Shown in pieces: positions 15,501-22,177 of a stretch of 46,163 bases of DNA. The translations under genes and the position numbers were made by a program. The DNA lies in assembly GCA_009827225.1 (NCBI GenBank), contig WUAI01000026.1:1-46163 (forward strand), given 5' to 3'. The notes under the pieces are model-generated. The model made no database searches. It was not told the origin of the DNA and was given only the letters and a program-made list of their open reading frames with translations. This DNA comes from Flavobacteriaceae bacterium. Lineage in GTDB: Bacteria > Bacteroidota > Bacteroidia > Flavobacteriales > Flavobacteriaceae. Within the stretch, counting starts at the first letter, position 1. Every line of letters begins with the position of its first letter.

Positions 15501-17298
15501 CGTTGCCAATCAAGATACGACACCAACTGCAGCCTGGGATGCCCTTGATTGTGATGGTGATGGTGTAACCAACGGTCAGGAAGTTATAGACGGAACCGAT
15601 CCGGTTGATCCTTGTGACTTCGTGTTAGCGAACCAGGATACGACTCCTACCCAAGAGTGGTTAGATCTAGATTGTGATGGAGACGGTGTAACCAATGGTG
15701 ATGAAATTGCCGATGGTACTGATCCATTAGATGAATGTGATCTGGTATGGACCAGTCAAACAGTTGATCCTTCTCAGGAATGGTTGGATGGAGACTGTGA
15801 TGGTGACGGAGTGACCAACGGTCAGGAAGTGATCGATGGTACCGACCCTGTTGATCCTTGTGATTATGATCCATTGAGCCAGGATACCACAACTATTAGT
15901 GAAGCTTGGGAGAACCTGGATTGTGATGGTGACGGTGTTACCAACGGACAGGAAATCCTAGATGGAACAAATCCGCTAGATGAATGTGACCTGGTATTTA
16001 CCAGTCAGGATACCACCCCAACACAAGAATGGTTGGATGGAGACTGTGATGGTGATGGAGTGACCAACGGTCAGGAAGTATTGGATGGAACCGATCCTAC
16101 CGATCCTTGTGACTTTGTATTAGCAAGTCAGACCCTTCCGCCAACTCAGGAATGGTTGGATACCGATTGTGATGGTGATGGAGTTACCAATGGTGATGAG
16201 ATCATCGATGGTACCGACCCGCTGGATCCTTGTGATCTTGACTTTATGAGTCAGACAGTTCCACCTTCTCAGGAATGGTTGGATGGAGATTGTGACGGTG
16301 ACGGTGTGACCAACGGTCAGGAAGTATTGGATGGAACCGATCCGGTAGATCCTTGTGAATACAAACCATTAAGTCAGGATGTGACTACCACCAGTGAAGA
16401 GTGGGATAACCTGGATTGCGACGGAGACGGAGTGATCAATAAGGACGAATTGCTGGATGGAACCAATCCATTGAACTTCTGTGACTTCATCTTAGAAAGT
16501 CAAACCGTTGATCCTTCTCAGGAATGGCTGGATGCAGATTGTGATGGAGACGGACTTCCAAATGGTGATGAAGTTATAATTGGAACCGATCCATTAGATC
16601 CAGATACCGACGGAGATGGTGTAGTTGATGGAGACGAGGTAGATGGTGGAACCGATCCGCTAGATATCTGTGATTTCATTTTCGCAGATCAAACAGTGAC
16701 TCCTTCGGAAGAATGGGATATGCTGGATTGCGATGGTGATGGTGTAACGAACAGCCAGGAGGTGATAGACGAAACCGATCCAACAGATCCTTGTGACTTC
16801 TTATTCGAAAGTCAGGATATCACTACTGTAAGTGATGAGTGGTTATTGCTTGATTGTGATAATGACGGACTTGAGAACGGAGACGAGGTTGTTACTGATG
16901 AAGACGGAAATGTGATCGACATCCAGGATGCCAATGACAATGGAATTCCGGATCATGTCGAAGAGAATAATGGTAATCCAAATGCGGAAGACAACCTTGA
17001 TGTATTCGATATCATGACTCCAAATGGAGACGGATTGAACGATGTGTTCACTATTAGAAATATCGAAAACTTCCCGAACAACAGATTGGAGATATTCAAC
17101 CGTTGGGGAGTGAAAGTATATGACGCTGAAGGATACGGACAAGACGATAAGTTCTTCCGTGGATTTTCCGAAGGTAGACTTACGATCAATCAGGGAGACC
17201 GATTACCAGTTGGAACCTATTACTACGTACTTAACTATGTGAACAAGGACGGAGAGAGTAAACAATTGGCTGGACCATTATACATAAACAGAAGATAA
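9529..17298 (+). CDS. Giant secreted repeat protein with T9SS type B sorting domain (adhesin-like)
   Basis: The 2589-residue product has a signal peptide (about 1-34, ending GLAQ). An N-terminal carbohydrate-binding-like beta domain follows (about 35-225). A DUF11-type domain spans about 310-430 (TVTFTITVTNNGPDTATNVT). About 47 repeats containing DCDGDG (one DCDNDG) run from residue 478 to 2447. The C-terminal gliding-motility-type sorting domain covers about 2491-2589 (MTPNGDGLNDVF, then LEIFNRWGVKVY, ending in GPLYINRR). The motif DxDxDGxxxxxE is a calcium-binding loop like thrombospondin type 3 repeats. Each typical repeat also carries two Cys and one Trp. The sorting domain implies export through the T9SS and retention at the cell surface, as with SprB. 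The next two genes encode a PorP/SprF and a PorE-like partner. Function as an adhesin is inferred. Confidence 0.93.
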   Translation: MKIVNYFFKKSSYQLIASICFFSLMLFSGEGLAQNLFTNPGLDKASADCTGVDAQRADAPDGWVGTFTPDRSTEGQRAYDGTEVLNTNNSPSGGCYYGFRALGGNSEGIAQDINLVGGEIYNFSFDYLISTVPSGTPCTPQLEIILNGTVVATPPPPPVEEVWTRPTVTFSVPTTGVYTFEFFAGGSCSTTWNFVDDLVVTLSCEITDIALSNETPCNDNGTGANSADDFYTADVSVIFTNPPTTGTLDLTGDGTASVAVGSLDSPTFHTFTGVTLPADGGAVNLTASFSDDAACTYTESAGTAPASCSFPDADLVTTKVLSSGNPTPAEGDTVTFTITVTNNGPDTATNVTLDDTIPAGLSPTGNNGNTSQGTYLQPTWTIGTLANGANATLTIEGTVDIGQDGNTITNTTTAASTPDQNDPTTAGDDLTESVTVSGCVDTDGDGTCDSVDPDPADPCVDDGVVGDEDTSNPIWQAADCDGDGVTNIQETTDGTDPNDPCDYDPASQVVATVSAAWNALDCDGDGVTNGDEIADGTNPLDPCDYDPVSQVIANVSAAWNALDCDGDGVTNGDEIASGTNPLDPCDYNPVLITLAQTTAWLLADCDGDGTSNGQEVSDGTDPLDPCDVTNQVVQTDPGLPATDPIQIAYNIWAAADCDGDGEDNGTEAGNGTDPFDPCDVTTATIPTDPMAPGTPAQDAYDVWAAADCDGDGEDNGTEVTNGTDPFDPCSVTVATIPDPSDPNYGVWAAADCDGDGEDNGTEASNGTDPYDPCDVTTATIPTNPMAPGTPAQTAYDIWAAADCDGDGVTNGVEAETDGTDPFDPCDFDPVSQVIANVTAAWNALDCDGDGVTNGDEITDGTDPQDPCDYMAGSITGPQSSGWDLLDCDGDGVTNGDEIADGTDPQDPCDYVAASQTTTPSAAWDLLDCDGDGDPNGTDPDPQDPCVATTSVIPNPTDPNYAIWAAADCDGDGEDNGTEVTNGTDPFDPCSVTVATIPDPSDPNYGVWAAADCDGDGEDNGTEASNGTDPYDPCDVTTATIPTNPMAPGTPAQTAYDIWAAADCDGDGVTNGVEAETDGTDPFDPCDFDPVSQVIANVTAAWNALDCDGDGVTNGDEITDGTDPQDPCDFMLSSQTEPTTAAWEALDCDGDGVTNGQEIIDGTDPLDPCDLIAANQDTTPSGTWDALDCDGDGVTNGQEIIDGTDPVDPCDFVLASQTLPPTLVWEALDCDGDGVTNGDEVADGTDPLDECDLIFTSQTVPPSTAWETGDCDGDGVTNGDEIIDGTDPVDPCDFMQTSQTVPTTPAWEALDCDGDGVTNGQEIIDGTDPLDECDLVVANQTLPPSAVWDAADCDGDGVTNGQEVIDGTDPVDPCDFVLASQTLPPTLVWEALDCDGDGVTNGDEVADGTDPLNECDLIFTSQTVPPSQAWIDGDCDGDGVTNGDEIIDGTDPVDPCQFVLTSQTIPTTPAWEALDCDGDGVTNGQEIIDGTDPLDPCDLIAANQDTTPTAAWDALDCDGDGVTNGQEIIDGTDPVDPCDFVLANQDTTATAAWEALDCDGDGVTNGDEVADGTDPLDECDLVFTSQTVPPSQAWIDGDCDGDGVTNGDEIIDGTDPVDPCDFMLSSQTVPTTLAWEALDCDGDGVTNGDEIADGTDPLDECDLVVASQTVPPTAAWEAADCDGDGVTNGQEVLDGTDPVDPCDFVLANQTLPPTPEWEALDCDGDGVTNGDEVADGTDPLDECDLIFTSQTVPPSQAWIDGDCDGDGVTNGDEIIDGTDPVDPCQFVLSSQTIPTTPEWEALDCDGDGVTNGQEIIDGTDPLDPCDLIAANQDTTPTAAWDALDCDGDGVTNGQEIIDGTDPVDPCDFVLASQDTTPTQEWLDLDCDGDGVTNGDEVADGTDPLDECDLVFTSQTVPPSQAWIDGDCDGDGVTNGDEIIDGTDPVDPCDFMLSSQTIPTTPEWEALDCDGDGVTNGQEIIDGTDPLDPCDLIVANQDTTPTAAWDALDCDGDGVTNGQEVIDGTDPVDPCDFVLANQDTTPTQEWLDLDCDGDGVTNGDEIADGTDPLDECDLVWTSQTVDPSQEWLDGDCDGDGVTNGQEVIDGTDPVDPCDYDPLSQDTTTISEAWENLDCDGDGVTNGQEILDGTNPLDECDLVFTSQDTTPTQEWLDGDCDGDGVTNGQEVLDGTDPTDPCDFVLASQTLPPTQEWLDTDCDGDGVTNGDEIIDGTDPLDPCDLDFMSQTVPPSQEWLDGDCDGDGVTNGQEVLDGTDPVDPCEYKPLSQDVTTTSEEWDNLDCDGDGVINKDELLDGTNPLNFCDFILESQTVDPSQEWLDADCDGDGLPNGDEVIIGTDPLDPDTDGDGVVDGDEVDGGTDPLDICDFIFADQTVTPSEEWDMLDCDGDGVTNSQEVIDETDPTDPCDFLFESQDITTVSDEWLLLDCDNDGLENGDEVVTDEDGNVIDIQDANDNGIPDHVEENNGNPNAEDNLDVFDIMTPNGDGLNDVFTIRNIENFPNNRLEIFNRWGVKVYDAEGYGQDDKFFRGFSEGRLTINQGDRLPVGTYYYVLNYVNKDGESKQLAGPLYINRR
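11719..12125 (+). repeat. 407-bp exact intragenic duplication, copy 1
   Basis: This stretch appears identical to 12499-12905, at an offset of 780 bp. Flanking sequence is similar but has mismatches (for example at 11718/12498 and 12126/12906). It encodes parts of four calcium repeats and includes even synonymous sites. Confidence 0.88.
12499..12905 (+). repeat. 407-bp exact intragenic duplication, copy 2
   Basis: This is the second copy of 11719-12125. Identity at all synonymous positions, against diverged neighbours, points to a recent duplication or gene conversion. The linker between the copies encodes the unusual shortened unit DCDGDGDPNGTDPDPQDPC. Confidence 0.88.
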
Positions 17299-17313
17299 AC
17301 TAAAGATATAAAT

Positions 17314-17340
17314 GCCTGTCGGGCTCACCTCCCTGCAGGC
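17314..17340 (+). promoter_or_regulatory. Intercistronic hairpin between the giant gene and porP-like gene
   Basis: The arms GCCTGTCGGG and CCCTGCAGGC pair at 8 of 10 positions around a 7-nt loop. There is no T-run, so it is not a clear terminator. It sits 16 nt after the stop and 15 nt before the next ATG, where it could stabilise one side of a processed mRNA or lower downstream expression. Confidence 0.5.
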
Positions 17341-17355
17341 GCAATATTGAAACCT

Positions 17356-18300
17356 ATGAGAAAATATTTTTTAACCATAATAGCTCTTATCGCACTGGGA
17401 CTCTATGCAGATTCCGCGTATGCCCAGCAGGATGCTCAATATACTCAGTATATGTACAATCCGCTTAGCGTGAACCCCGCATACGCCGGTACCAGAGATG
17501 TGTTTAGTTTTGTAGGACTATACAGAAGTCAGTGGGTAGGCTTGGACGGTGCTCCAACTACCATGAACTTCTCTCTGCATTCTCCGGTGGGAGAGAAAGT
17601 GGGTCTTGGAGTCAACTTTACAAGAGATGAGATTTTTATTGCAGATGAAACTTTCATTGATGTAGCGTTCAGCTATACCCTGGATGTTTCAGAAAAGAGC
17701 AAACTATCGCTGGGAATCCAGGGAGGTGCTCATTTGCTGAATATCGATAGCAATCGTCTGAATACCGGTCCTTTCAACAACGGAGATGGTGATACTGAGA
17801 TCAATATCGATAACAAATTCTCGCCCCAGGTAGGAGCCGGAGCATTTTATTATACCGATAAATTCTACTTAGGACTCAGTGTTCCAAATATTTTGGAGAC
17901 CGAGCACTATGATGAGTCTTCGAATAGTAATAACTCCAGTGCAACAGCAGAAGAAAGAGTTAACTATTACTTCATGTCGGGGTACACTTTTGATGTAAGT
18001 GAAAATCTGAAGTTCAAGCCGGCCGTGCTTACCAAGCTGGTAGAAGGTTCTCCATTGCAGGTGGATCTTTCGGCAAACTTCCTGATTTATGAGAAACTTA
18101 CATTAGGTGCCGCCTATCGATGGAGTGCGGCCTTAAGTGGTTTGGTTGGTTTCCAGGTTTCAGACCAAATCATGCTAGGAGTTGCTTACGATCGCGAAAC
18201 AACAGAATTACAACAATATAATGATGGGTCGTTTGAATTTTTCCTTCGATTTGAATTGTTCAACCGTAATGACGGACTCAAAAATCCAAGATTCTTCTAA
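17356..18300 (+). CDS. PorP/SprF family type IX secretion membrane protein
   Basis: The protein is about 314 residues and begins MRKYFLTIIALIALG, with a signal peptide cleaved near AYAQ. The mature N-terminus, QDAQYTQYMYNPLSVNPAYA, is the family hallmark (QYMxNxxxxNPAYAG). A beta-strand-rich outer-membrane barrel follows. A TTG at 17347 would add three residues, but the ATG gives a normal signal peptide. Members of this family are encoded just after type B sorting-domain proteins and help export or anchor that specific partner. Here it follows the giant repeat protein by 57 bp and precedes the PorE-like gene, so all three are likely one operon. Confidence 0.93.
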   Translation: MRKYFLTIIALIALGLYADSAYAQQDAQYTQYMYNPLSVNPAYAGTRDVFSFVGLYRSQWVGLDGAPTTMNFSLHSPVGEKVGLGVNFTRDEIFIADETFIDVAFSYTLDVSEKSKLSLGIQGGAHLLNIDSNRLNTGPFNNGDGDTEINIDNKFSPQVGAGAFYYTDKFYLGLSVPNILETEHYDESSNSNNSSATAEERVNYYFMSGYTFDVSENLKFKPAVLTKLVEGSPLQVDLSANFLIYEKLTLGAAYRWSAALSGLVGFQVSDQIMLGVAYDRETTELQQYNDGSFEFFLRFELFNRNDGLKNPRFF

Positions 18301-18312
18301 AACCTTACTATT

Positions 18313-20271
18313 ATGATGACTAGAACAAAACAATATATTTTACTTCTTGCAGCTGTGTTCTCTTTCGCAGGAGTATTAGCGCAAGGATCGGGCAATGGAA
18401 AGGAAGCTAAAGGAGATGAACTTTATGCGGGTTATGCATTTATCGATGCAAGAAATGCTTACATCAAAGCTGTTGAAAGTGGCTACCGCTCTGCTAACAT
18501 CCTGTCTAAACTAGGAGATTCCTATTATTTCAATGGGGAATACGAAGATGCCTCCAAATGGTATGGTGCCCTGTTTTCTTTTTCTGAAGACATCGATAAG
18601 GAGTACGTTTATAGATACGCTCAGTCGCTAAAAACGATTGGAAAATACAGCACGGCAGACCGCATCATGGATAAGTTGAACGAAATGACTTCCGAAGATG
18701 ATCGGGGAGAACTTTTTGAAGAAGAAAGAAACTATCTGAAGCTGATTGAATTACAGTCGGGGCGTTTCAACGTCTTTACCGTTCCATTCAATTCGAATTA
18801 TTCTGATTTTGGACCTACGCTTAATGGTGGAGAGGTAATCTTTACTTCCAATAGAAAGACCAGAACCGCATCACAAAGATTCCACGACTGGAACGACCAG
18901 CCTTTTTCAGAATTATATGCTATTACAGTAAGTGAAGAAGGAAGCCCGAAGCGTTATCGCGACGGAATAAATTCCAGGTATCACGAATCTACGGCGGTAT
19001 TTACAAAGGATGGACAAACAATGTATTTTACCCGAAATAACTTCACCGATAGAAAAAGAGGTGAGGACGGTTCAGGAATTACGAACTTAAAAATATACCG
19101 AGCTAAAAGAACAGAAAAAGGATGGAGTGAAGCAGAAGAATTACCTTTCAATAGTGACAACTATTCCGTAGCACATCCTGCCTTGACTGCAGATGGGAAA
19201 ACCCTGATTTTCGCGAGTGATATGCCGGGTGGTGAAGGAGCTTCTGATCTTTACGAAGTTTCGATCGACGGGGATAGCTTTGGCGAACCCGTTAGTCTTG
19301 GTGATGCTGTGAACACTGAAGGTCGTGAGACTTTTCCATTTGTAGATACGAACGGGGATCTATATTTCGCTTCCGACGGACATGTTGGCCTTGGAGGGCT
19401 GGACATTTTTGTAGCAGAATTGAGTTCCGAAGGCACCTATGATAAAGGGTTTAACATTGGAGAACCCATTAACAGTGCGAGTGACGACTTTTCATTTGTG
19501 ATCAATAGCTCAACAGGCTTGGGTTATTTTGCCTCCAATCGTGAAGGCGGAAAAGGAGAAGACGATATTTATTCATTTGAGCAAACGGCACAACTCATTA
19601 AGGAATGTCGTCAGACATTAGACGGTGAAGTACGTGATAATGACACCCAGGATCTGATTGCTGAAGCCAGGGTGATCTTATTGGACAGCGACAATAATGT
19701 GCTTGAAGAAACTACTTCAGATCGCGAAGGAAAATTCTCTTTCGATGTGATCAAGTGTTCTACGGCCTATGCTCTTAGAGCCACCAAAGATGGTTTCGGA
19801 TCTTCAGAAAAAACATTTACGACTACTGGTGAGTATGAAGGAACTTCTAAAAAGACTTTGTATTTGGCACCGGAGAAAGAAGTGGATATCATGGAGGTTG
19901 GACAAGACCTTGGTGTACTTCTAAATTTGAATCCTATCTATTTTGATTTGAGTCAGTCGTACATTCGTCCGGATGCGTCTGTTGAATTACAAAAAGTGAT
20001 CAAGGCAATGCGGGAAAATCCTACATTGATCATTGATGTGCGATCGCATACAGACAGTCGCTCCAGTGATGCGTTCAATATGAAGTTATCGGATGCTCGC
20101 GCGAAATCCACAGTAGATTATATTGTGAGTGCAGGCATCGACAGAAATAGAATCACCGGTCGCGGGTATGGCGAATCACAGTTGTTGAATCGATGCTCCA
20201 ACGGAGTGCCATGTAGCGAGGCGGAGCACCAGTTGAACCGAAGATCTGAATTTATAATCGTAGCCAAGTAA
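18313..20271 (+). CDS. PorE-like TPR / beta-propeller / OmpA-family protein
   Basis: The 652-residue product has a signal peptide (to about residue 24, VLAQ). TPR-like helices occupy about 30-140. PD40-type propeller blades cover about 155-420 (for example GEVIFTSNRKTRT, TADGKTLIFASDMPGG and DTNGDLYFASDG). A carboxypeptidase-regulatory-like domain lies at about 435-520, and an OmpA C-terminal peptidoglycan-binding domain at about 540-652 (NPIYFDLSQSYIRPDA, then ITGRGYGESQLLNRC). This domain order matches PorE, which anchors the T9SS to peptidoglycan. It follows the porP-like gene by 12 bp and ends before a strong terminator. A substrate-specific anchoring role next to the giant protein is inferred. 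Confidence 0.9.
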   Translation: MMTRTKQYILLLAAVFSFAGVLAQGSGNGKEAKGDELYAGYAFIDARNAYIKAVESGYRSANILSKLGDSYYFNGEYEDASKWYGALFSFSEDIDKEYVYRYAQSLKTIGKYSTADRIMDKLNEMTSEDDRGELFEEERNYLKLIELQSGRFNVFTVPFNSNYSDFGPTLNGGEVIFTSNRKTRTASQRFHDWNDQPFSELYAITVSEEGSPKRYRDGINSRYHESTAVFTKDGQTMYFTRNNFTDRKRGEDGSGITNLKIYRAKRTEKGWSEAEELPFNSDNYSVAHPALTADGKTLIFASDMPGGEGASDLYEVSIDGDSFGEPVSLGDAVNTEGRETFPFVDTNGDLYFASDGHVGLGGLDIFVAELSSEGTYDKGFNIGEPINSASDDFSFVINSSTGLGYFASNREGGKGEDDIYSFEQTAQLIKECRQTLDGEVRDNDTQDLIAEARVILLDSDNNVLEETTSDREGKFSFDVIKCSTAYALRATKDGFGSSEKTFTTTGEYEGTSKKTLYLAPEKEVDIMEVGQDLGVLLNLNPIYFDLSQSYIRPDASVELQKVIKAMRENPTLIIDVRSHTDSRSSDAFNMKLSDARAKSTVDYIVSAGIDRNRITGRGYGESQLLNRCSNGVPCSEAEHQLNRRSEFIIVAK

Positions 20272-20285
20272 GGCAAACAAAGAAG

Positions 20286-20321
20286 ATAAAAAAACCATCT
20301 GTAATCGCAGATGGTTTTTTT
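20286..20321 (+). terminator. Bidirectional terminator after the T9SS substrate operon
   Basis: The perfect stem ACCATCTG/CAGATGGT has a 6-nt loop, an A-run before it and T7 after it. It can terminate both the plus-strand operon and the minus-strand lipoprotein gene that ends at 20340. Confidence 0.95.
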
Positions 20322-20339
20322 ATATGGGGTAATTAAAGT

Positions 20340-20606
20340 TTAGTTTCCGCCAATAGAGTCGATAACTTGTTCTACTTCTTCTACCACTCCTTCTACAGCT
20401 TCTTCAACCTCTTCACCGGTTGCCTCTACTTCTTCGGTCACTTCTTCTACGGCTTCCTCGATCGCGTTTGTAGTTTCCTCAACGGTCTCTTCTACGTTTT
20501 CAGTCATAGTGTCTGTAGCTTCATCAGCTTTTTCTTTGGTCTCTCTACAAGAGTAAACCGAAGCAACAAGGGCCAATGCTGCAAATGATAAAAATAATTT
20601 TTTCAT
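20340..20606 (-). CDS. Small acidic coiled-coil lipoprotein
   Basis: The 88-residue product has a lipoprotein signal (ASVYSC, Cys 20). A tail of about 65 residues follows, built almost entirely from Glu, Val, Thr and Ala in short near-repeats (EEAVEEV, EEVEATGEEVEEAVEG). The heptad-like pattern suggests a single long acidic helix or coiled coil anchored in the membrane. Such proteins resemble Lpp-like or stress-related lipoproteins, but I cannot assign a family. It is transcribed alone, between the bidirectional terminator and the divergent regulator gene at 20750. Confidence 0.75.
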   Translation of the reverse strand: MKKLFLSFAALALVASVYSCRETKEKADEATDTMTENVEETVEETTNAIEEAVEEVTEEVEATGEEVEEAVEGVVEEVEQVIDSIGGN

Positions 20607-20695
20607 AGTTGATAAGATTAGTGATTAAAATTAAATGTTAAAATTAACTAAAATTTTGATTGTAACAGACTATTCCTGAGGGAATTTCGGGTTTT

Positions 20696-20728
20696 GGAAT
20701 ATTTCCTAACAAATATTGGAATATTTCC
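20696..20728 (+). promoter_or_regulatory. Paired operator-like sites upstream of the HTH-S24 regulator
   Basis: GGAATATTTCC occurs twice (20696-20706, 20718-20728), exactly 22 bp apart, so both sites face the same side of the helix. A weaker relative, GGAATTTCGG, lies at 20681. A TTG (20716-20718) and a -7-like TATCTTTC (20739-20746) straddle the second site, so a bound protein would block the promoter. Autoregulation by the adjacent repressor-like gene is inferred. Confidence 0.6.
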
Positions 20729-20749
20729 ATAATAATCCTATCTTTCGGC

Positions 20750-21520
20750 ATGGATAAAGAATTAGCGATAGAAATTCGACGGTTTAAGAAGATCCGAGAG
20801 GAAAATCATTATACCCAACAAGCATTTGCTGAACTCCTTGGTTTGAGTGGAAGTACTGCTGATATTGAACGCGGAAAGACAAAATTGTCCGGTACCGTAG
20901 TGATGGAATTATTACGACAGTTTAATATCAATCCGCTGTGGTTATTCGGAAAGAGTTTTGTGCAACACCTGGATCCAAATGGTGGTGATGTGAGTCCGAA
21001 GGTAATAGCCGTTAATCCTGAAGAAAAAGATACCATCCTGCTAGTGAATCAGAAAGCCGCGGCAGGATATCCCAATAATATTGGAGATGTGGAATGGTAT
21101 CAAACTTTGCCCGCTTTCAATATTCCCTTACCCGAATATCGCAATGCAACTTACAGAGGATTCCAGGTGGAAGGAGATAGTATGTTACCAAATATCCGAC
21201 CCAATGAATGGGTTTTGGGAAAAGCAGTGGCCAATATTTCGGAAGCCAGTGACAGTAAGATCTATATTATAGTTTTACAGGATTCGGTATTGGTAAAGAA
21301 GCTTCAGAAAATTGCCAATGCACCTGATAAGGTTCGGCTTATTTCTCTAAACCCCGAATATCTGCCAATCGACGTGGATGTAAAGGATATTCAGGAATTA
21401 TGGAAAGTAAATAGTAAGCTCACCTTTGGCCTGGAAGAACCTTCAGAAAGTACCCTGCTTCGTCAACTTCAGAAATCCATGGATGAACTCAAAGGACAGA
21501 TCAAAAGTTTGAACGATTAA
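20750..21520 (+). CDS. XRE-type HTH regulator with S24 (LexA-like) peptidase domain
   Basis: The 256-residue product has an N-terminal helix-turn-helix (about 7-65: TQQAFAELLGLSGSTADIERG). The C-terminal S24 domain (about 100-225) carries the nucleophile motif EGDSMLP with Ser 144 and the general-base Lys 183 in VLVKKL. A C-terminal helix with coiled-coil character follows (LLRQLQKSMDELKGQI). This is the LexA/CI-type layout: a repressor that can cleave itself between its domains, usually in response to stress, though no cleavage-site pair is obvious to me. The ATG is only about four bases after the putative -7 element, so the mRNA may be nearly leaderless. The next gene follows after 3 bp. 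Confidence 0.85.
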   Translation: MDKELAIEIRRFKKIREENHYTQQAFAELLGLSGSTADIERGKTKLSGTVVMELLRQFNINPLWLFGKSFVQHLDPNGGDVSPKVIAVNPEEKDTILLVNQKAAAGYPNNIGDVEWYQTLPAFNIPLPEYRNATYRGFQVEGDSMLPNIRPNEWVLGKAVANISEASDSKIYIIVLQDSVLVKKLQKIANAPDKVRLISLNPEYLPIDVDVKDIQELWKVNSKLTFGLEEPSESTLLRQLQKSMDELKGQIKSLND

Positions 21521-21523
21521 CTC

Positions 21524-22177
21524 ATGAGCTTTCCGAAATTATTCGACTTTCTTCAACGATTGAACAGTAATAATGATAAAATCTGGATGGATGCTCATCG
21601 AAAAGAGTACCATGCAGTTCGGGATTTCTTCATCCAATGGTTGGATGAGCTCAACGAAAGATTTGCGGCTGTCGATCCTTTGTATTTTGATACTCCCGGA
21701 AGAAAGGCGATCAACCGTATCAACAACAATTTGTTATATCATCCCAATCGGCTGGTTTATAAAGATCATTTTGGGGCGGGATTGGATCAGGTAAGCAAAC
21801 AAGGAGATTTTTATATTGAAATAGGTCTTGAAAATTGCTTTGTGGGTGGCGGCTATTGGCATCCCTCATCAAAGTTTCTCAATAGTATCCGAGAAGCCAT
21901 CGACTATAACGGTGAAGAATTGGTCGCCATTTTGAATAAGCCTTCGTTCAAAAAGAGATTCGGGGATATGATTGAGGCGGAGACACTGACCCTGGCACCT
22001 AAAGGCTATGATAAAGACCATCCACACATCGGTCTGCTCAAGAGAAAGACCTTTGCCGTAGGATGTTATTTTACCCATGAGGAGGTGCAAAATGCAAATT
22101 TTCAGGATGTGCTCACGGAAGTTTACTTAGAAATGTTGCCGTTCCGAAGGTATTTAAACGAGGCGGTCTCCGTGTAA
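21524..22177 (+). CDS. DUF2461 family protein
   Basis: The 217-residue protein is recognisable as DUF2461 by FDFLQRLNSNNDKIWMDAHR near the N-terminus, the central INRINNNLLYHPNRLVYKDH and YIEIGLENCFVGGGYWHP blocks, and the C-terminal KGYDKDHPHIGLL. It is cytosolic with no signal. The family has no established biochemical role. It begins 3 bp after the HTH-S24 gene, so it is probably co-transcribed with it. Its 3' end overlaps the convergent kdtA gene by 24 bp. Confidence 0.85.
   Translation: MSFPKLFDFLQRLNSNNDKIWMDAHRKEYHAVRDFFIQWLDELNERFAAVDPLYFDTPGRKAINRINNNLLYHPNRLVYKDHFGAGLDQVSKQGDFYIEIGLENCFVGGGYWHPSSKFLNSIREAIDYNGEELVAILNKPSFKKRFGDMIEAETLTLAPKGYDKDHPHIGLLKRKTFAVGCYFTHEEVQNANFQDVLTEVYLEMLPFRRYLNEAVSV

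Larger units (their letters stand above)
10963..16869 (+). repeat. Tandem 123-bp coding repeats with a 492-bp higher-order period
   Basis: About 47 tandem units encode W-x3-DCDGDGVTNG-[QD]-E...DGTDP-x-D-[PE]-C-D plus a variable linker. The standard unit is 41 codons (123 bp). Units at 13198, 13690, 14182, 14674, 15166 and 15658 start exactly 492 bp apart. This shows that blocks of four distinguishable units (DECDL, DPC[DQ]F, DLI/DLV, DFV types) were amplified as sets. Early units (before 12900) are less regular, with longer linkers, and the last few diverge. Confidence 0.9.

Noticed and set aside
10963-16869. CRISPR array
   Set aside because: The repeats are 123-bp coding units with variable protein linkers in one long frame, not short repeats with unique spacers.
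10396-16900. Many minus- and plus-strand open frames inside the giant gene
   Set aside because: They are mirror products of the repeat codon pattern; none has its own start context or domain.
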